Assembly (NCBI GenBank): GCA_031409855.1
Contig: JANNYA010000204.1
Span: 1-8,218 of the forward strand
Length of the DNA stretch: 8,218 nucleotides
Direction: 5' to 3'
Origin: JANNYA01 sp031409855
GTDB lineage: Bacteria > Pseudomonadota > Gammaproteobacteria > Xanthomonadales > SZUA-5
Both the position numbers and the translations under genes were made by a program. Shown here piece after piece: positions 1 through 7,340 of this stretch (its first letter is position 1; each line of letters opens with the position of its first letter). The notes under the pieces are model-generated. The model searched no databases. It worked only from the letters and a program-made list of their open reading frames with translations, and was not told where the DNA came from.

Positions 1-11
1 AAACTGAAGGA

Positions 12-135
12 TCGTCTTCCCCGAATGTTTTAGTCGGGGATCCAGCCTGCACCTGCGCAAAGTACAGCGAATTGCAATGGTACAACGCCAGAGCAAGCTC
101 CCTGGATTCCCGCCAAAAGCACGCGGGAATGACGA
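12..135. repeat. Composite palindromic intergenic repeat (two nested hairpins, MITE-like)
   Basis: Two short hairpins face each other. The left one has arms TCCCCGA (18-24) and TCGGGGA (34-40) around a 9-base loop. The right one has arms ATTCCCGC (106-113) and GCGGGAAT (123-130), also around a 9-base loop. The whole is itself an imperfect inverted repeat: GGGGATCCAG (36-45) mirrors CTGGATTCCC (102-111) at 9 of 10 positions, and the outer TCGTC-TTCCCC (12-22) mirrors GGGAATGACGA (125-135) with one missing base. Elements with a GTCATTCCCGC...GCGGGAATCCAG core are widespread between genes in beta- and gammaproteobacteria. It contains no coding capacity. Neither hairpin is followed by a T-run on either strand, so it is not a classical rho-independent terminator, although it could still affect the 3' end of the peptidase transcript. 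Confidence 0.6.
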
Positions 136-208
136 ACTCAGAGCGCCCCCTCATTAACCTCGAATCAGCGAAAATTACCGAGATTCCCCGACAGTTTGAA
201 TGGCACCC

Positions 209-290
209 CAATCACACCCCAAACTTGCTAGTTGAATCAGTGTAATCATTGCCATTGCACCGCTGCCAATCGTTGGATCAAGTACTTGCC
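209..290 (-). pseudogene. Relic 3' end of a paralogous gene with the Asp-box protein's C-terminal module
   Basis: These 82 bases align without gaps to 2551-2632, the 3' end of the Asp-box gene, with 61 identities by my count. On the minus strand in the matching frame they read QVLDPTIGSGAMAMITLIQ then LASLGCD, against QAIDPVIGGGAMAMTRLTQ then AAGLACD: 16 of 26 residues identical, including the penultimate Cys. The position matching the parent TGA stop is TGG here, and the frame runs on to a TAA at 175-177. Similarity stops at base 290, directly against the TAA of the S9 peptidase (291-293) and in a different frame, so this is not an extension of that gene. The level of divergence points to an old paralog of the module, not a fresh duplication. 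There is no start codon or upstream body, so it is not expected to be expressed as a protein. Confidence 0.75.
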
Positions 291-2474
291 TTAGTTCTTC
301 ACATCACTCAGATACTTATCTAACCAGCTGCCCAGTTCCCCATAGAAAAACTTGCTGTTTTCGCCCTTGAGTATCCAGTGGTTTTCATCTGGAAAAACGA
401 TCAGTTTCGAGGGCACCTGCATGCGCTGCAGCGCACTCCAGTATTCGAGCGTGTTATTGAGCGGCACGCGGTAATCAAGTTCACCCACGGTGACCAAAAC
501 CGGCGTTTTGAAAGCACCGGCAAGGCGAATTGGGTTTTGCGTCCGCCACACTGGGCCTTGATCCCACACCGGCCCACCGGCGTTCACTTCGCGGCCATAA
601 ATAACATCGCTAGTGCCCCATTGCGCTTCTGCGTTCACCAGTCCTGCGTGGCTGATTAAGCAGCGATAGCGTGTAGTGTTGACGCCTTGAAGCCAGTTTG
701 CCAGATGCCCGCCATAGCTCGCACCGCCCGCACATTGGCGTTTGCTATCGATAAAGCTAAAACGACGCACGGCATCGTCGGCGGCAAGCGTCAAATCGGC
801 GGTTGGGCCTTTGAATGGATCCTCTTGAATCTCTTGTGCAAACTTCTCGCCACTGCCGGTCGAGCCTCGGTAGTTGCTTAGCAGCACGACATACTTATCT
901 TGTGCGATCAAATGATAGTTCCAGCGCAGAAAAAAGGCGTCGCGCCACATAATGTGTGGGCCGCCGTGGATCAGCACTAACAGCGGATATTTTTTACTGG
1001 CATCAAAACCCGCAGGGCGAATGAGCATGCTGTGGATCTTGCTGCCGTCAGCACGCGTGCTCAAAAAGTGCTCGGCCTGCGATAGCTCAAGCTGCTGTAA
1101 TCGCTCTAGTCCAAAATGAGTTAAAGCAACAAAGGGCTGATTCTTACTCGTATTGTCGATGCGTACGATCTGCATGGGCAATTGCGCACTTTCATAGGTG
1201 CCAACCAAGCCTGCGTCATTGCCGTTCAGTCCGCTCAGCACGCCCTGCGTCAGTTGCGTCACGCGCTTGACCTGCGCCAGTTTGAAATCGCATTGCCAGA
1301 GTTGCTCCAGACCGTTTTCTTCGACGCTAAGGCTCAAATGCGCGCGTCCGAGCGCAAAACTAGTGATTGCCAAGCGCTGCGGCATTTGCAGCACGCGCAT
1401 GTTTTCCAGGCCCGTCGCACGCACATCAAAGCGCACCAGTTCGTTGGCGTTGTAAACCTTCGCAGTGCGCGGGCTGCGCAGTGCAAACAGGCTGCGCCCA
1501 TCTTTAGAAAACACCGGTTTCGAGTAGCTATCTGCGGCGTCTAGCGCGCCGGTTCCAGTCCAGCGTTTGAGTGCACGGGTGGCCGGGTTATAGGCATACA
1601 AATCGGTATGAGTGAAGCTAAACGCGGCGCGGTTGCGATTGGTGGAAATTGCCAGAACCACTTGCCCATCAGGGGATATTGCGGTGTCTAGCTCTTCACT
1701 TAATTCGGTGAATTGACCGCCAAACCCTGGCTGCTGAGTCAGTGGATTGCCGGCAAGCACGTCGGTGATTACGCCGTCGCCAAGGTTGAGCAGGTACGGG
1801 CGAATTTGTTTGCCATCTAACCATTTGTCCCAGTAGCGAACCGGAAAGCTATCGTAGACGCGGGCGCTTGTTTTTCTGCTCGCACGCTCCTCCAGCATGG
1901 ATTTTTGCTCAGCTTCCGAATTTGCCTCGGCGTAAACATTGGCAATAAACAATAGCCCTTTGGCATCGGGTAAAAACTTCGGTGCGCGTGCGCCATGGGT
2001 CAAGTTCGTTACGCGCGTGGCCTCACCGCCGCGCAATGACAAGGTGTAGAGCTGTGGCACAAGGTCGCCTTCGCGCAGCGTGCTAAAAGCAAGCATCTGG
2101 CTGTCAGGCGCCCAGGCCACGCCGGTTTCTGCGGCGATGCTTTGGGTCAGCCGACGCGCCGGATTTTTGCCGTTCGTGGCCACCAGCCAAAGATCCTGCT
2201 TTTGTTGCAGCGGGTCGTAGGACGGCTCAATCACGGTAAAGACGACCATTTGCCCGTCTGGGCTCAGCACCGGGGCGCTGACGCGCGGCATTAGCCAAAG
2301 ATCCTCATGGGTAATGGCTCGCCTTTGCTGCCCACTGCCTTGCGCGGCAGTCGCGAAAGCTGCGTGATTGATCGCAAACGCTAAGCCGATCAGTGCCAGT
2401 AGACGCACGGAACTCAGATTCGACACAAAATTAAGAGACGACACAGGCATGACTCCATTGAATTGATCCATCAT
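291..2474 (-). CDS. Exported S9-family serine peptidase (prolyl oligopeptidase/dipeptidyl-peptidase 5-like)
   Basis: Numbered from the ATG at 2474 (727 residues). An N-terminal export signal has a hydrophobic core at about 25-35 (LLALIGLAFA) and a likely cleavage after Ala-Phe-Ala (39-41). A WD40-like propeller follows, with repeats such as LSPDGQMVVFT, WAPDSQMLAFST and ISPDGQVVLAIST. The C-terminal alpha/beta-hydrolase domain carries HGGP at 503, NYRGSTGSG at 534, nucleophile GGASYGG (Ser586), VGELDYRVP (Asp667) and DENHWI (His699), so the triad is intact. S9 enzymes of this form remove dipeptides or acyl-amino acids from oligopeptides; the propeller limits substrate size. A periplasmic site is inferred from the signal. 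Start is uncertain: a TTG at 2483 opens the frame, ATGs lie at 2474, 2471 and 2450, and the last has GGAG only two bases upstream. Length fits the family. Lies about 75 bases after the Asp-box gene on the same strand. Exact substrate cannot be read from sequence. Confidence 0.93.
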   Translation of the reverse strand: MMDQFNGVMPVSSLNFVSNLSSVRLLALIGLAFAINHAAFATAAQGSGQQRRAITHEDLWLMPRVSAPVLSPDGQMVVFTVIEPSYDPLQQKQDLWLVATNGKNPARRLTQSIAAETGVAWAPDSQMLAFSTLREGDLVPQLYTLSLRGGEATRVTNLTHGARAPKFLPDAKGLLFIANVYAEANSEAEQKSMLEERASRKTSARVYDSFPVRYWDKWLDGKQIRPYLLNLGDGVITDVLAGNPLTQQPGFGGQFTELSEELDTAISPDGQVVLAISTNRNRAAFSFTHTDLYAYNPATRALKRWTGTGALDAADSYSKPVFSKDGRSLFALRSPRTAKVYNANELVRFDVRATGLENMRVLQMPQRLAITSFALGRAHLSLSVEENGLEQLWQCDFKLAQVKRVTQLTQGVLSGLNGNDAGLVGTYESAQLPMQIVRIDNTSKNQPFVALTHFGLERLQQLELSQAEHFLSTRADGSKIHSMLIRPAGFDASKKYPLLVLIHGGPHIMWRDAFFLRWNYHLIAQDKYVVLLSNYRGSTGSGEKFAQEIQEDPFKGPTADLTLAADDAVRRFSFIDSKRQCAGGASYGGHLANWLQGVNTTRYRCLISHAGLVNAEAQWGTSDVIYGREVNAGGPVWDQGPVWRTQNPIRLAGAFKTPVLVTVGELDYRVPLNNTLEYWSALQRMQVPSKLIVFPDENHWILKGENSKFFYGELGSWLDKYLSDVKN

Positions 2475-2490
2475 GGTAGCCAATTAAATG

Positions 2491-2528
2491 TCGCTAAGGC
2501 CGTGACGGTGCAAAAAAGTCAGTAGCGA
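2491..2528. repeat. Short inverted repeat upstream of the S9 peptidase
   Basis: TCGCTA (2491-2496) and TAGCGA (2523-2528) form a perfect 6-base inverted repeat spaced by 26 bases in the gap between the Asp-box stop and the peptidase start. The flanks extend it imperfectly (ATTT outside one arm, AAAT outside the other). It could be an operator or a weak transcript hairpin. The six-base T run (minus strand) lies inside the loop, not after the stem, so it does not look like a terminator. Six-base arms can arise by chance. Confidence 0.25.
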
Positions 2529-2549
2529 ATTTGTTTTGCTTGCTTGCCC

Positions 2550-5500
2550 TCAATCACACGCCAAACCCGCCGCTTGCGTCAGCCTAGTCATTGCCATAGC
2601 ACCACCGCCGATCACTGGATCAATCGCCTGCCAACGCAACATGGCGTCATTGGCACCACTGACGCTAAACGTTACTTGCCCAAACAGGCTGGCGCGCACA
2701 TCGCTAGGGCGAAATGCGCTGCCGAATTGCGCGCCGGTGGTGCGGTAGGCGTCCAGCGTTACGCTGTTGCCGTTTGTAGTCGCGTTGCCTACCAAATACA
2801 GCGGCGCACCGTTTAAATAGACGTACCAGGTCAATAGTGCTTCGGTATCGTTGCCACGCGGGAACAGCACCATCGTCAAACCATGCCCGGATTGCGCTGG
2901 ATTAAACCAGTTGCCGCTGTGGCAAGCACTCAGGCGATCTGCCGGGCGCGGCGCGTTAAAGTCAGGCCGGGCAAGCGGTTGCAGGGTCAATATCTGCGTT
3001 TGCGCAGTGCTGGGATCTGGATAGCTTAGCTCCGCGCGGTCTGGGGCTAAAAAGCGCACAGTGACTTTGCCAAATGCGCTGCGCTGGACTTGGCTGCTGG
3101 CAAACAGAGGAGGAAATTGGCCGCCAGTCAGCGCTTCCAACTGCACTTCACTGCGGTTTGCTTGCAGCGGACCAACGCCATAAAACCATGCGGGTGTGCC
3201 GCCCTGGTAGCTATACCACGCCAGCAGTAAACGTGGCTCATCGTTGCTATCTAGCACCTCTAAATGCAGGCCCTGGCCGCTCAAAGCGGGGTTGTACCAA
3301 TGCCCGGTGTATTGCGCATCGGCGCGTTCAAGCACGCGGAAATCAATATCGGCTAGCGCACTGCGCCACACGCCACGGCCATAGGTGAAAGCGTGTAGAA
3401 AGTGCGGCGCGGAGGTATTGATCACCAATTTTTCAATGATCGCCGCGTCAAAGCCGGTTTGCTCTGCGCTCCAACTGGCGCCGGTGTCGTTGCTGACAAA
3501 TAGCCCCAAATCAGTGCCGATATAAAGGCGGCGCGCATCCGTGGGGTCGACGACAATGCTGTGCACCGGCAGGTCAGGTAGGTTGCCATCAATGGCGCTA
3601 AAGCTGGCGCCGGCATCGGTTGAGCGCCAGACGTGCGCGCCACCAAAGTTCGAGTAAGTTGCGTACAGCACGCTGGCATCGTTCGGATCAAAGCTCAGGC
3701 TAGAAACCCAGCCCTCACGCGGTTTAGTGTTGCTCCAAACGCTGGTTGTGTTGCTGGTATAAGCCGCAATGTTGCGATAGATGCCGTTTGCAGTCGCGGC
3801 AAGGACTAGCCCAGGCCTAGATTTATGCGTGGCGATTGCATTGATTTGATCAAAAAAACCAAAGCCAAAATTGGCGCTGGCAACTTGCCAACTTTGGCCG
3901 CGATTGCGCGAACGCCAGACGCGTGTGCTGCCGAACCACAGCGTATCGGGCCCGGCCAAATCAAGCTCGAACGGCGTAATAAATAAGCCGCGATCCGTAA
4001 TGCCACTGCGGATGCTGACGAAGCTATCCTGGCCGCGCGCAGCGCCGTCATCGGCGCGAAACATATTGCCGTTTTGATAGCTCAAATACAGCCTGTTTGA
4101 ATCACGCGGGTCAATCGCGTTGTAGGAACCATCGCCACCAAAGGCAAAGCGCCAGTTACCGCGATCAAAAAACCACGTGCCGTTGTCCTGCGCACCCGCC
4201 AGCATGCGTTGACCATCGCTGGAAACCGAGCCCTGATAGAACTGGCTGGAGCCCAATCCTGCCTGCGCCGGGCGAAATTGATTGGTGATGCCGACCGGCC
4301 CGCACGGCGCGTTTAAACCACGCATGACCGGCGCGTGGGCATCTGAATTTAGCGAAACACCGCCATCATTACCGACATAAAGTTTGCGATTCTGGGCGCC
4401 GTCAAAAGCGGGGTGAAAGCTCAGTACGTGATGGTCTGCATGATCAAAGGCGGATTCGTTGCGGCCACGCCACCAATAGCTGGCGATGCCAAAACTGGCA
4501 CCGCCGTCATCCGAGCGAAATAGATCAATGCCACCGACCCAAACGCGTTCTGGGGATTGCGGATCAACCGCAATCGTTTGGTCGTACCAGCCTGCGGTCA
4601 GGAAAAAGTTTGAGCTATTGCCAAAGTTGCAGCGGCTATTTTCGTGCGCCGTCAAATTATGCAATAAATAGCTCGAAATTGAATCGCTGACACTGGTGTT
4701 GCGCAGTTGCGCGCGCCAGCTTTGCCCGCCATCATCAGATCGAAATAGCGCATGCAGGCCATTGTTGTAATCGCCGACACCATCATTATCCCGATCTGGG
4801 CCATCCAAAATGCTGGCGCTTAAGCCATACAGCGTGCGCGGCTGGCTCGGAGCGGCGGCGATGGAAGTTCTGCCCATGCCTGGCTCCGACAACACCTGCG
4901 GGAAGTTCACCACTGTGGCGCTAGCATCAGGCGAAAGAAAAATAGCGGCAGGGCAGGGACTGTTGCAAACCTCGCCTGCAAGCGTGCCGCCGAGGTAATA
5001 GCGATCCGCCACCGAGCGTGAGCTACAGCTTGCCAGCAGCACTTCTGCGCCATTTTCAACGCGCAACTCCAGCTCGGTACAGCCTTCATAGCGTGCGCTA
5101 TCGTTCCCGGCCATTGGGCGCAATAGGCGCTCAAAGCTAAGCCCGCCATCACGCGTACGCCAGACCCCGCTGTTGCTGGCGATGTAGACCCGGTTCGAGT
5201 CCAGTGGGCTAATTTTTAAGTCCGACACATAGGCGAAATCACTGTTTTGCGTGCCCGCCCAAGGTGACCAATGCGCGGCACCGTCGAGCGATTTATAAAC
5301 ACCGCCACCGCGCATCGTGCTGTAAGGGTGCGCGGTATTGCGATACAGCTCGCCAGTACCCGCAAACATCACCTTGCTATTACTCGGATCAATAGCCAGC
5401 GCGCCAATACTTAAATGTGACAAGCCGACCCCGGCGAAGCGCCAATTCAGCCCTTCATCACTACTAACAAACACGCCGCCCGAAGCCGCGCCAGCATACA

Positions 5501-5858
5501 CGCGATAGGGCGGTGTAGGCTCAATCGCAATCGCACGCGTACGTCCCGCCAATTGATCCGGGCCGACATATTGCCACGCGCTAGCGCGCTTTGAATGTAC
5601 GCCCAGCATCGCAGCACGCGCCTGTTCGGCGCGTGCCAACCAAGCCGGGTCGATGTTTGGGCTATTACGATTCGGTGCGCGCCGCGCAGTTTCCCACTGA
5701 AAGCGCGCGGCGGGGCTATCCGTGCGAATCGGCGCGCGAACTGTTGCCGAGGTGGGCGTGGCTAAAGTTTGCGGAGTTGAACTTTGAACCAAGTACCAGC
5801 AAAGCGCGGCAAAACCAGAAAGTGCGGCAAAACCAGAAAATGCGGCGAGGATTCGCAT
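2550..5858 (-). CDS. Exported Asp-box (BNR/sortilin-like) beta-propeller protein with tandem C-terminal modules
   Basis: 1102 residues, starting at an ATG with AGGAG seven bases upstream. Residues 1-27 form an export signal; Cys20 follows AAL and does not fit a lipobox. The body (about 95-835) is a multi-bladed propeller with Asp-box motifs S/T-x-D-x-G-x-x-W/F at 132 (SSDEGLNW), 190, 235, 374 (SDDGGQSW), 449, 746 and 789; the box at 650 (SRNRGQSW) has Asn for Asp. A D-x-D-x-D-G stretch at 355-360 may bind calcium. Two tandem modules follow: about 852-962 (GHWYNPALSGQG) and 982-1093 (GNWFNPAQSGHG), matching at a constant offset of 130 residues. Proteins of this build are secreted or surface proteins; Asp boxes are structural and occur in sialidases, sortilin and glycosidases. 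I see no sialidase FRIP motif, so no enzymatic role is claimed. Function unknown; adhesion or glycan binding would be guesses. The stop is 66 bases or more before the peptidase gene. Confidence 0.9.
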   Translation of the reverse strand: MRILAAFSGFAALSGFAALCWYLVQSSTPQTLATPTSATVRAPIRTDSPAARFQWETARRAPNRNSPNIDPAWLARAEQARAAMLGVHSKRASAWQYVGPDQLAGRTRAIAIEPTPPYRVYAGAASGGVFVSSDEGLNWRFAGVGLSHLSIGALAIDPSNSKVMFAGTGELYRNTAHPYSTMRGGGVYKSLDGAAHWSPWAGTQNSDFAYVSDLKISPLDSNRVYIASNSGVWRTRDGGLSFERLLRPMAGNDSARYEGCTELELRVENGAEVLLASCSSRSVADRYYLGGTLAGEVCNSPCPAAIFLSPDASATVVNFPQVLSEPGMGRTSIAAAPSQPRTLYGLSASILDGPDRDNDGVGDYNNGLHALFRSDDGGQSWRAQLRNTSVSDSISSYLLHNLTAHENSRCNFGNSSNFFLTAGWYDQTIAVDPQSPERVWVGGIDLFRSDDGGASFGIASYWWRGRNESAFDHADHHVLSFHPAFDGAQNRKLYVGNDGGVSLNSDAHAPVMRGLNAPCGPVGITNQFRPAQAGLGSSQFYQGSVSSDGQRMLAGAQDNGTWFFDRGNWRFAFGGDGSYNAIDPRDSNRLYLSYQNGNMFRADDGAARGQDSFVSIRSGITDRGLFITPFELDLAGPDTLWFGSTRVWRSRNRGQSWQVASANFGFGFFDQINAIATHKSRPGLVLAATANGIYRNIAAYTSNTTSVWSNTKPREGWVSSLSFDPNDASVLYATYSNFGGAHVWRSTDAGASFSAIDGNLPDLPVHSIVVDPTDARRLYIGTDLGLFVSNDTGASWSAEQTGFDAAIIEKLVINTSAPHFLHAFTYGRGVWRSALADIDFRVLERADAQYTGHWYNPALSGQGLHLEVLDSNDEPRLLLAWYSYQGGTPAWFYGVGPLQANRSEVQLEALTGGQFPPLFASSQVQRSAFGKVTVRFLAPDRAELSYPDPSTAQTQILTLQPLARPDFNAPRPADRLSACHSGNWFNPAQSGHGLTMVLFPRGNDTEALLTWYVYLNGAPLYLVGNATTNGNSVTLDAYRTTGAQFGSAFRPSDVRASLFGQVTFSVSGANDAMLRWQAIDPVIGGGAMAMTRLTQAAGLACD
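5803..5846 (-). repeat. In-frame 18-base tandem repeat in the signal-peptide coding region
   Basis: The plus strand reads two near-identical 18-base units (AAGCGCGGCAAAACCAGA, then AAGTGCGGCAAAACCAGA) followed by a partial third unit that begins AAATGCGGC. The core GCGGC recurs at 5806, 5824 and 5842. The period is six codons, producing the doubled FSGFAAL/LSGFAAL in the hydrophobic core of the Asp-box protein's signal peptide (residues about 5-19). Gain or loss of a unit by slippage would keep frame and change only the length of the core. Confidence 0.7.
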
Positions 5859-5865
5859 GTGATTG

Positions 5866-5870
5866 CTCCT
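5866..5870 (-). promoter_or_regulatory. Ribosome binding site of the Asp-box protein gene
   Basis: AGGAG on the minus strand, seven bases before the ATG at 5858-5856. It fixes the start, which is followed at once by a credible export signal. Confidence 0.75.
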
Positions 5871-6000
5871 AGTTCGCTAATTAGACGCCTTATTTTGACC
5901 GTGCAGTGTGGCGAATAAGCTGAATTTTCTTACTGGATTAACGAAAAGTGCCGCCACGTGGGTTTGCTGTCGTTCTGGCTGACTAGTCAAACCTGGAAAT

Positions 6001-7326
6001 TTACCGCGCAATCGCCATCCCCAACCGCGCACATATCCCAGTAAACCCAGGAAACGAAGTCGCGATATTGGCGCAATCTAGAATTTTTATGGGCACGCGC
6101 GCGGCTAGGCTGGCGATGGCAAAGCTCATCGCGATGCGGTGATCGCCACGGCTATCGATTACGCAAGCGGGCGAATCCGAATTTGCGTTGCCAATCAAGC
6201 CACCGGCGCCTTCGATGCGCACGCCATCGGGGCGTTCTTCGGCGTGTACGCCCAAGCTGGCTAAGCCGCGCACCATCGCGCCGATGCGATCGCTTTCCTT
6301 CACACGCAGCTCTTCAGCGCCCACGACTTCGCTGGTGCCAACGGCCGCGCTTGCGGCAATAAAAAAGATCGGGAATTCATCAATCATGTCCGCCACGCGC
6401 GCTGCTGGTACGCGGATGCCGCGTAGCGTGCCGCCGCGAACGCGAATATCCGCCACCGGCTCGGCGCCTACCGTACGTTGATTTTCATAGCTTATTTCTG
6501 CGCCCATATCCTGTAAGCAGGCGAAAATTCCGGTTCGACGCGGGTTGATACAGACCTCGGTCAACAGCACATTTGAGCCCGGCGAAATCGCCGCCGCGAC
6601 GGCAAAAAACGCCGCTGAAGACGGGTCAGCTGGTACCGAAACCGCGCACGCGCTCAAACTCTGGCCGCCCAAAATGCCGGCCGCCAAACCATCGCGCACC
6701 ACGTTCACGCCGAAAGCTTGCAGCATGCGCTCCGAATGGTCGCGAGTAGGCTCGGGCTCGCGCACTGTGGTGGTGCCGTGCGCGTAAAGGCCTGCCAAAA
6801 GCACGCATGATTTCACCTGGGCGCTGGCAATCGGCGTGCTGTAATCGATCGCATTGAGTTGCTGGACCGGTGTAATGCGTAGCGGTGCCGTTTGCGCGGG
6901 CGTGGCTGCAATTTGCGCGCCCATCAGTGCCAGCGGTGCCAAAATACGGCGCATGGGCCGGGCGCTGAGCGAATGATCGCCAATGAGTGTCGAGGCAAAA
7001 TTTTGCCCGGCTAGCACGCCTGCCAGCAAACGCATGCCGGTGCCGGCATTACCACAGTCCAAATCTGTAGATGGCGCGCGTAATCCAGCTTGCCCCGCAC
7101 CGTATATGCGCAAATGATCGCCGCTGACTTCGGTGATCTGCACGCCGAGCGCGGACATGATTTTTGCGGTGTGGCGGGTGTCTTCGCCGGTCAAAAACCC
7201 GCGCACTTCGGTTACACCTTCGGCCAGCGCACCAAACAGCACCGCGCGGTGCGAAATCGATTTATCACCATCGACGCGAATTTCGCCGTTTAGTGCGATG
7301 CGCTTGGGCGCGAATATGAGATCCAT
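6001..7326 (-). CDS. aroA: 3-phosphoshikimate 1-carboxyvinyltransferase (EPSP synthase)
   Basis: Transfers the enolpyruvyl group of phosphoenolpyruvate to shikimate 3-phosphate, the sixth step of the cytoplasmic shikimate pathway leading to chorismate and aromatic amino acids. With the ATG at 7326 the protein is 441 residues, normal for the family. Visible motifs: GDKSISHR (Lys22, Ser23, Arg27 for substrate binding), LDCGNAGTGMR (90-99, first family signature), SAQVKS (168-173), PTRDHSER (193-200), VADMIDEFP with the expected catalytic Asp316, RVKESDR (341-347, with Lys343 and Glu344, second signature), GDHRIAM (394-400) and ATSFPGF (422-428). Gly95, at the position where Ala gives glyphosate tolerance in CP4-type enzymes, is the ordinary residue. 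An in-frame upstream ATG would add 28 residues (469), but the AAAAGGAG directly before 7326 decides the shorter start. It lies 91 bases after the hydrolase gene; no serC or cmk neighbour is visible. Complete, with no missing key residue. Confidence 0.97.
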   Translation of the reverse strand: MDLIFAPKRIALNGEIRVDGDKSISHRAVLFGALAEGVTEVRGFLTGEDTRHTAKIMSALGVQITEVSGDHLRIYGAGQAGLRAPSTDLDCGNAGTGMRLLAGVLAGQNFASTLIGDHSLSARPMRRILAPLALMGAQIAATPAQTAPLRITPVQQLNAIDYSTPIASAQVKSCVLLAGLYAHGTTTVREPEPTRDHSERMLQAFGVNVVRDGLAAGILGGQSLSACAVSVPADPSSAAFFAVAAAISPGSNVLLTEVCINPRRTGIFACLQDMGAEISYENQRTVGAEPVADIRVRGGTLRGIRVPAARVADMIDEFPIFFIAASAAVGTSEVVGAEELRVKESDRIGAMVRGLASLGVHAEERPDGVRIEGAGGLIGNANSDSPACVIDSRGDHRIAMSFAIASLAARVPIKILDCANIATSFPGFTGICARLGMAIAR

Positions 7327-7331
7327 CTCGA

Positions 7332-7339
7332 CTCCTTTT
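7332..7339 (-). promoter_or_regulatory. Ribosome binding site of aroA
   Basis: AAAAGGAG on the minus strand ends five bases before the ATG at 7326-7324. It selects the 441-residue start over the 28-codon-longer in-frame ATG at 7410, which would begin only seven bases after the hydrolase stop. Confidence 0.8.
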
Positions 7340-7340
7340 G

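Noticed and set aside
1182..1544. Open frames on the plus strand across the window (for example here, 6188-6481 and 7133-7534)
   Set aside because: They lie opposite strongly supported genes, show no recognisable motifs, and are best explained as antisense shadows of the minus-strand codon use.
2481..2483. TTG start giving a 730-residue S9 peptidase
   Set aside because: It opens the frame but has no ribosome site, and ATGs follow three, four and eleven codons later; the ATG at 2474 is preferred, though the ATG at 2450 with a close GGAG remains possible.
2483..2513. Possible promoter for the peptidase gene (TTGCAC ... TTTAAT on the minus strand)
   Set aside because: The -35 matches the consensus poorly, the spacer is 19 bases, and transcription would begin almost on the ATG.
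5798..5802. Lipoprotein cysteine (Cys20) in the Asp-box protein
   Set aside because: The residue before Cys is Leu, not Gly, Ala or Ser, so the lipobox rule fails.
2550..5858. Sialidase function for the Asp-box protein
   Set aside because: Asp boxes are shared by many propellers; no FRIP motif or arginine triad could be identified.
5871..6000. Terminator or promoter between aroA and the Asp-box gene
   Set aside because: Only short palindromes (CCACGTGG, GACTAGTC) and weak -10-like hexamers are present; no stem with a T-run and no paired -35/-10.
6001..7326. Glyphosate-tolerant type of EPSP synthase
   Set aside because: The GNAGT motif keeps Gly where the tolerant CP4 enzyme has Ala, so there is no sequence reason to predict tolerance.
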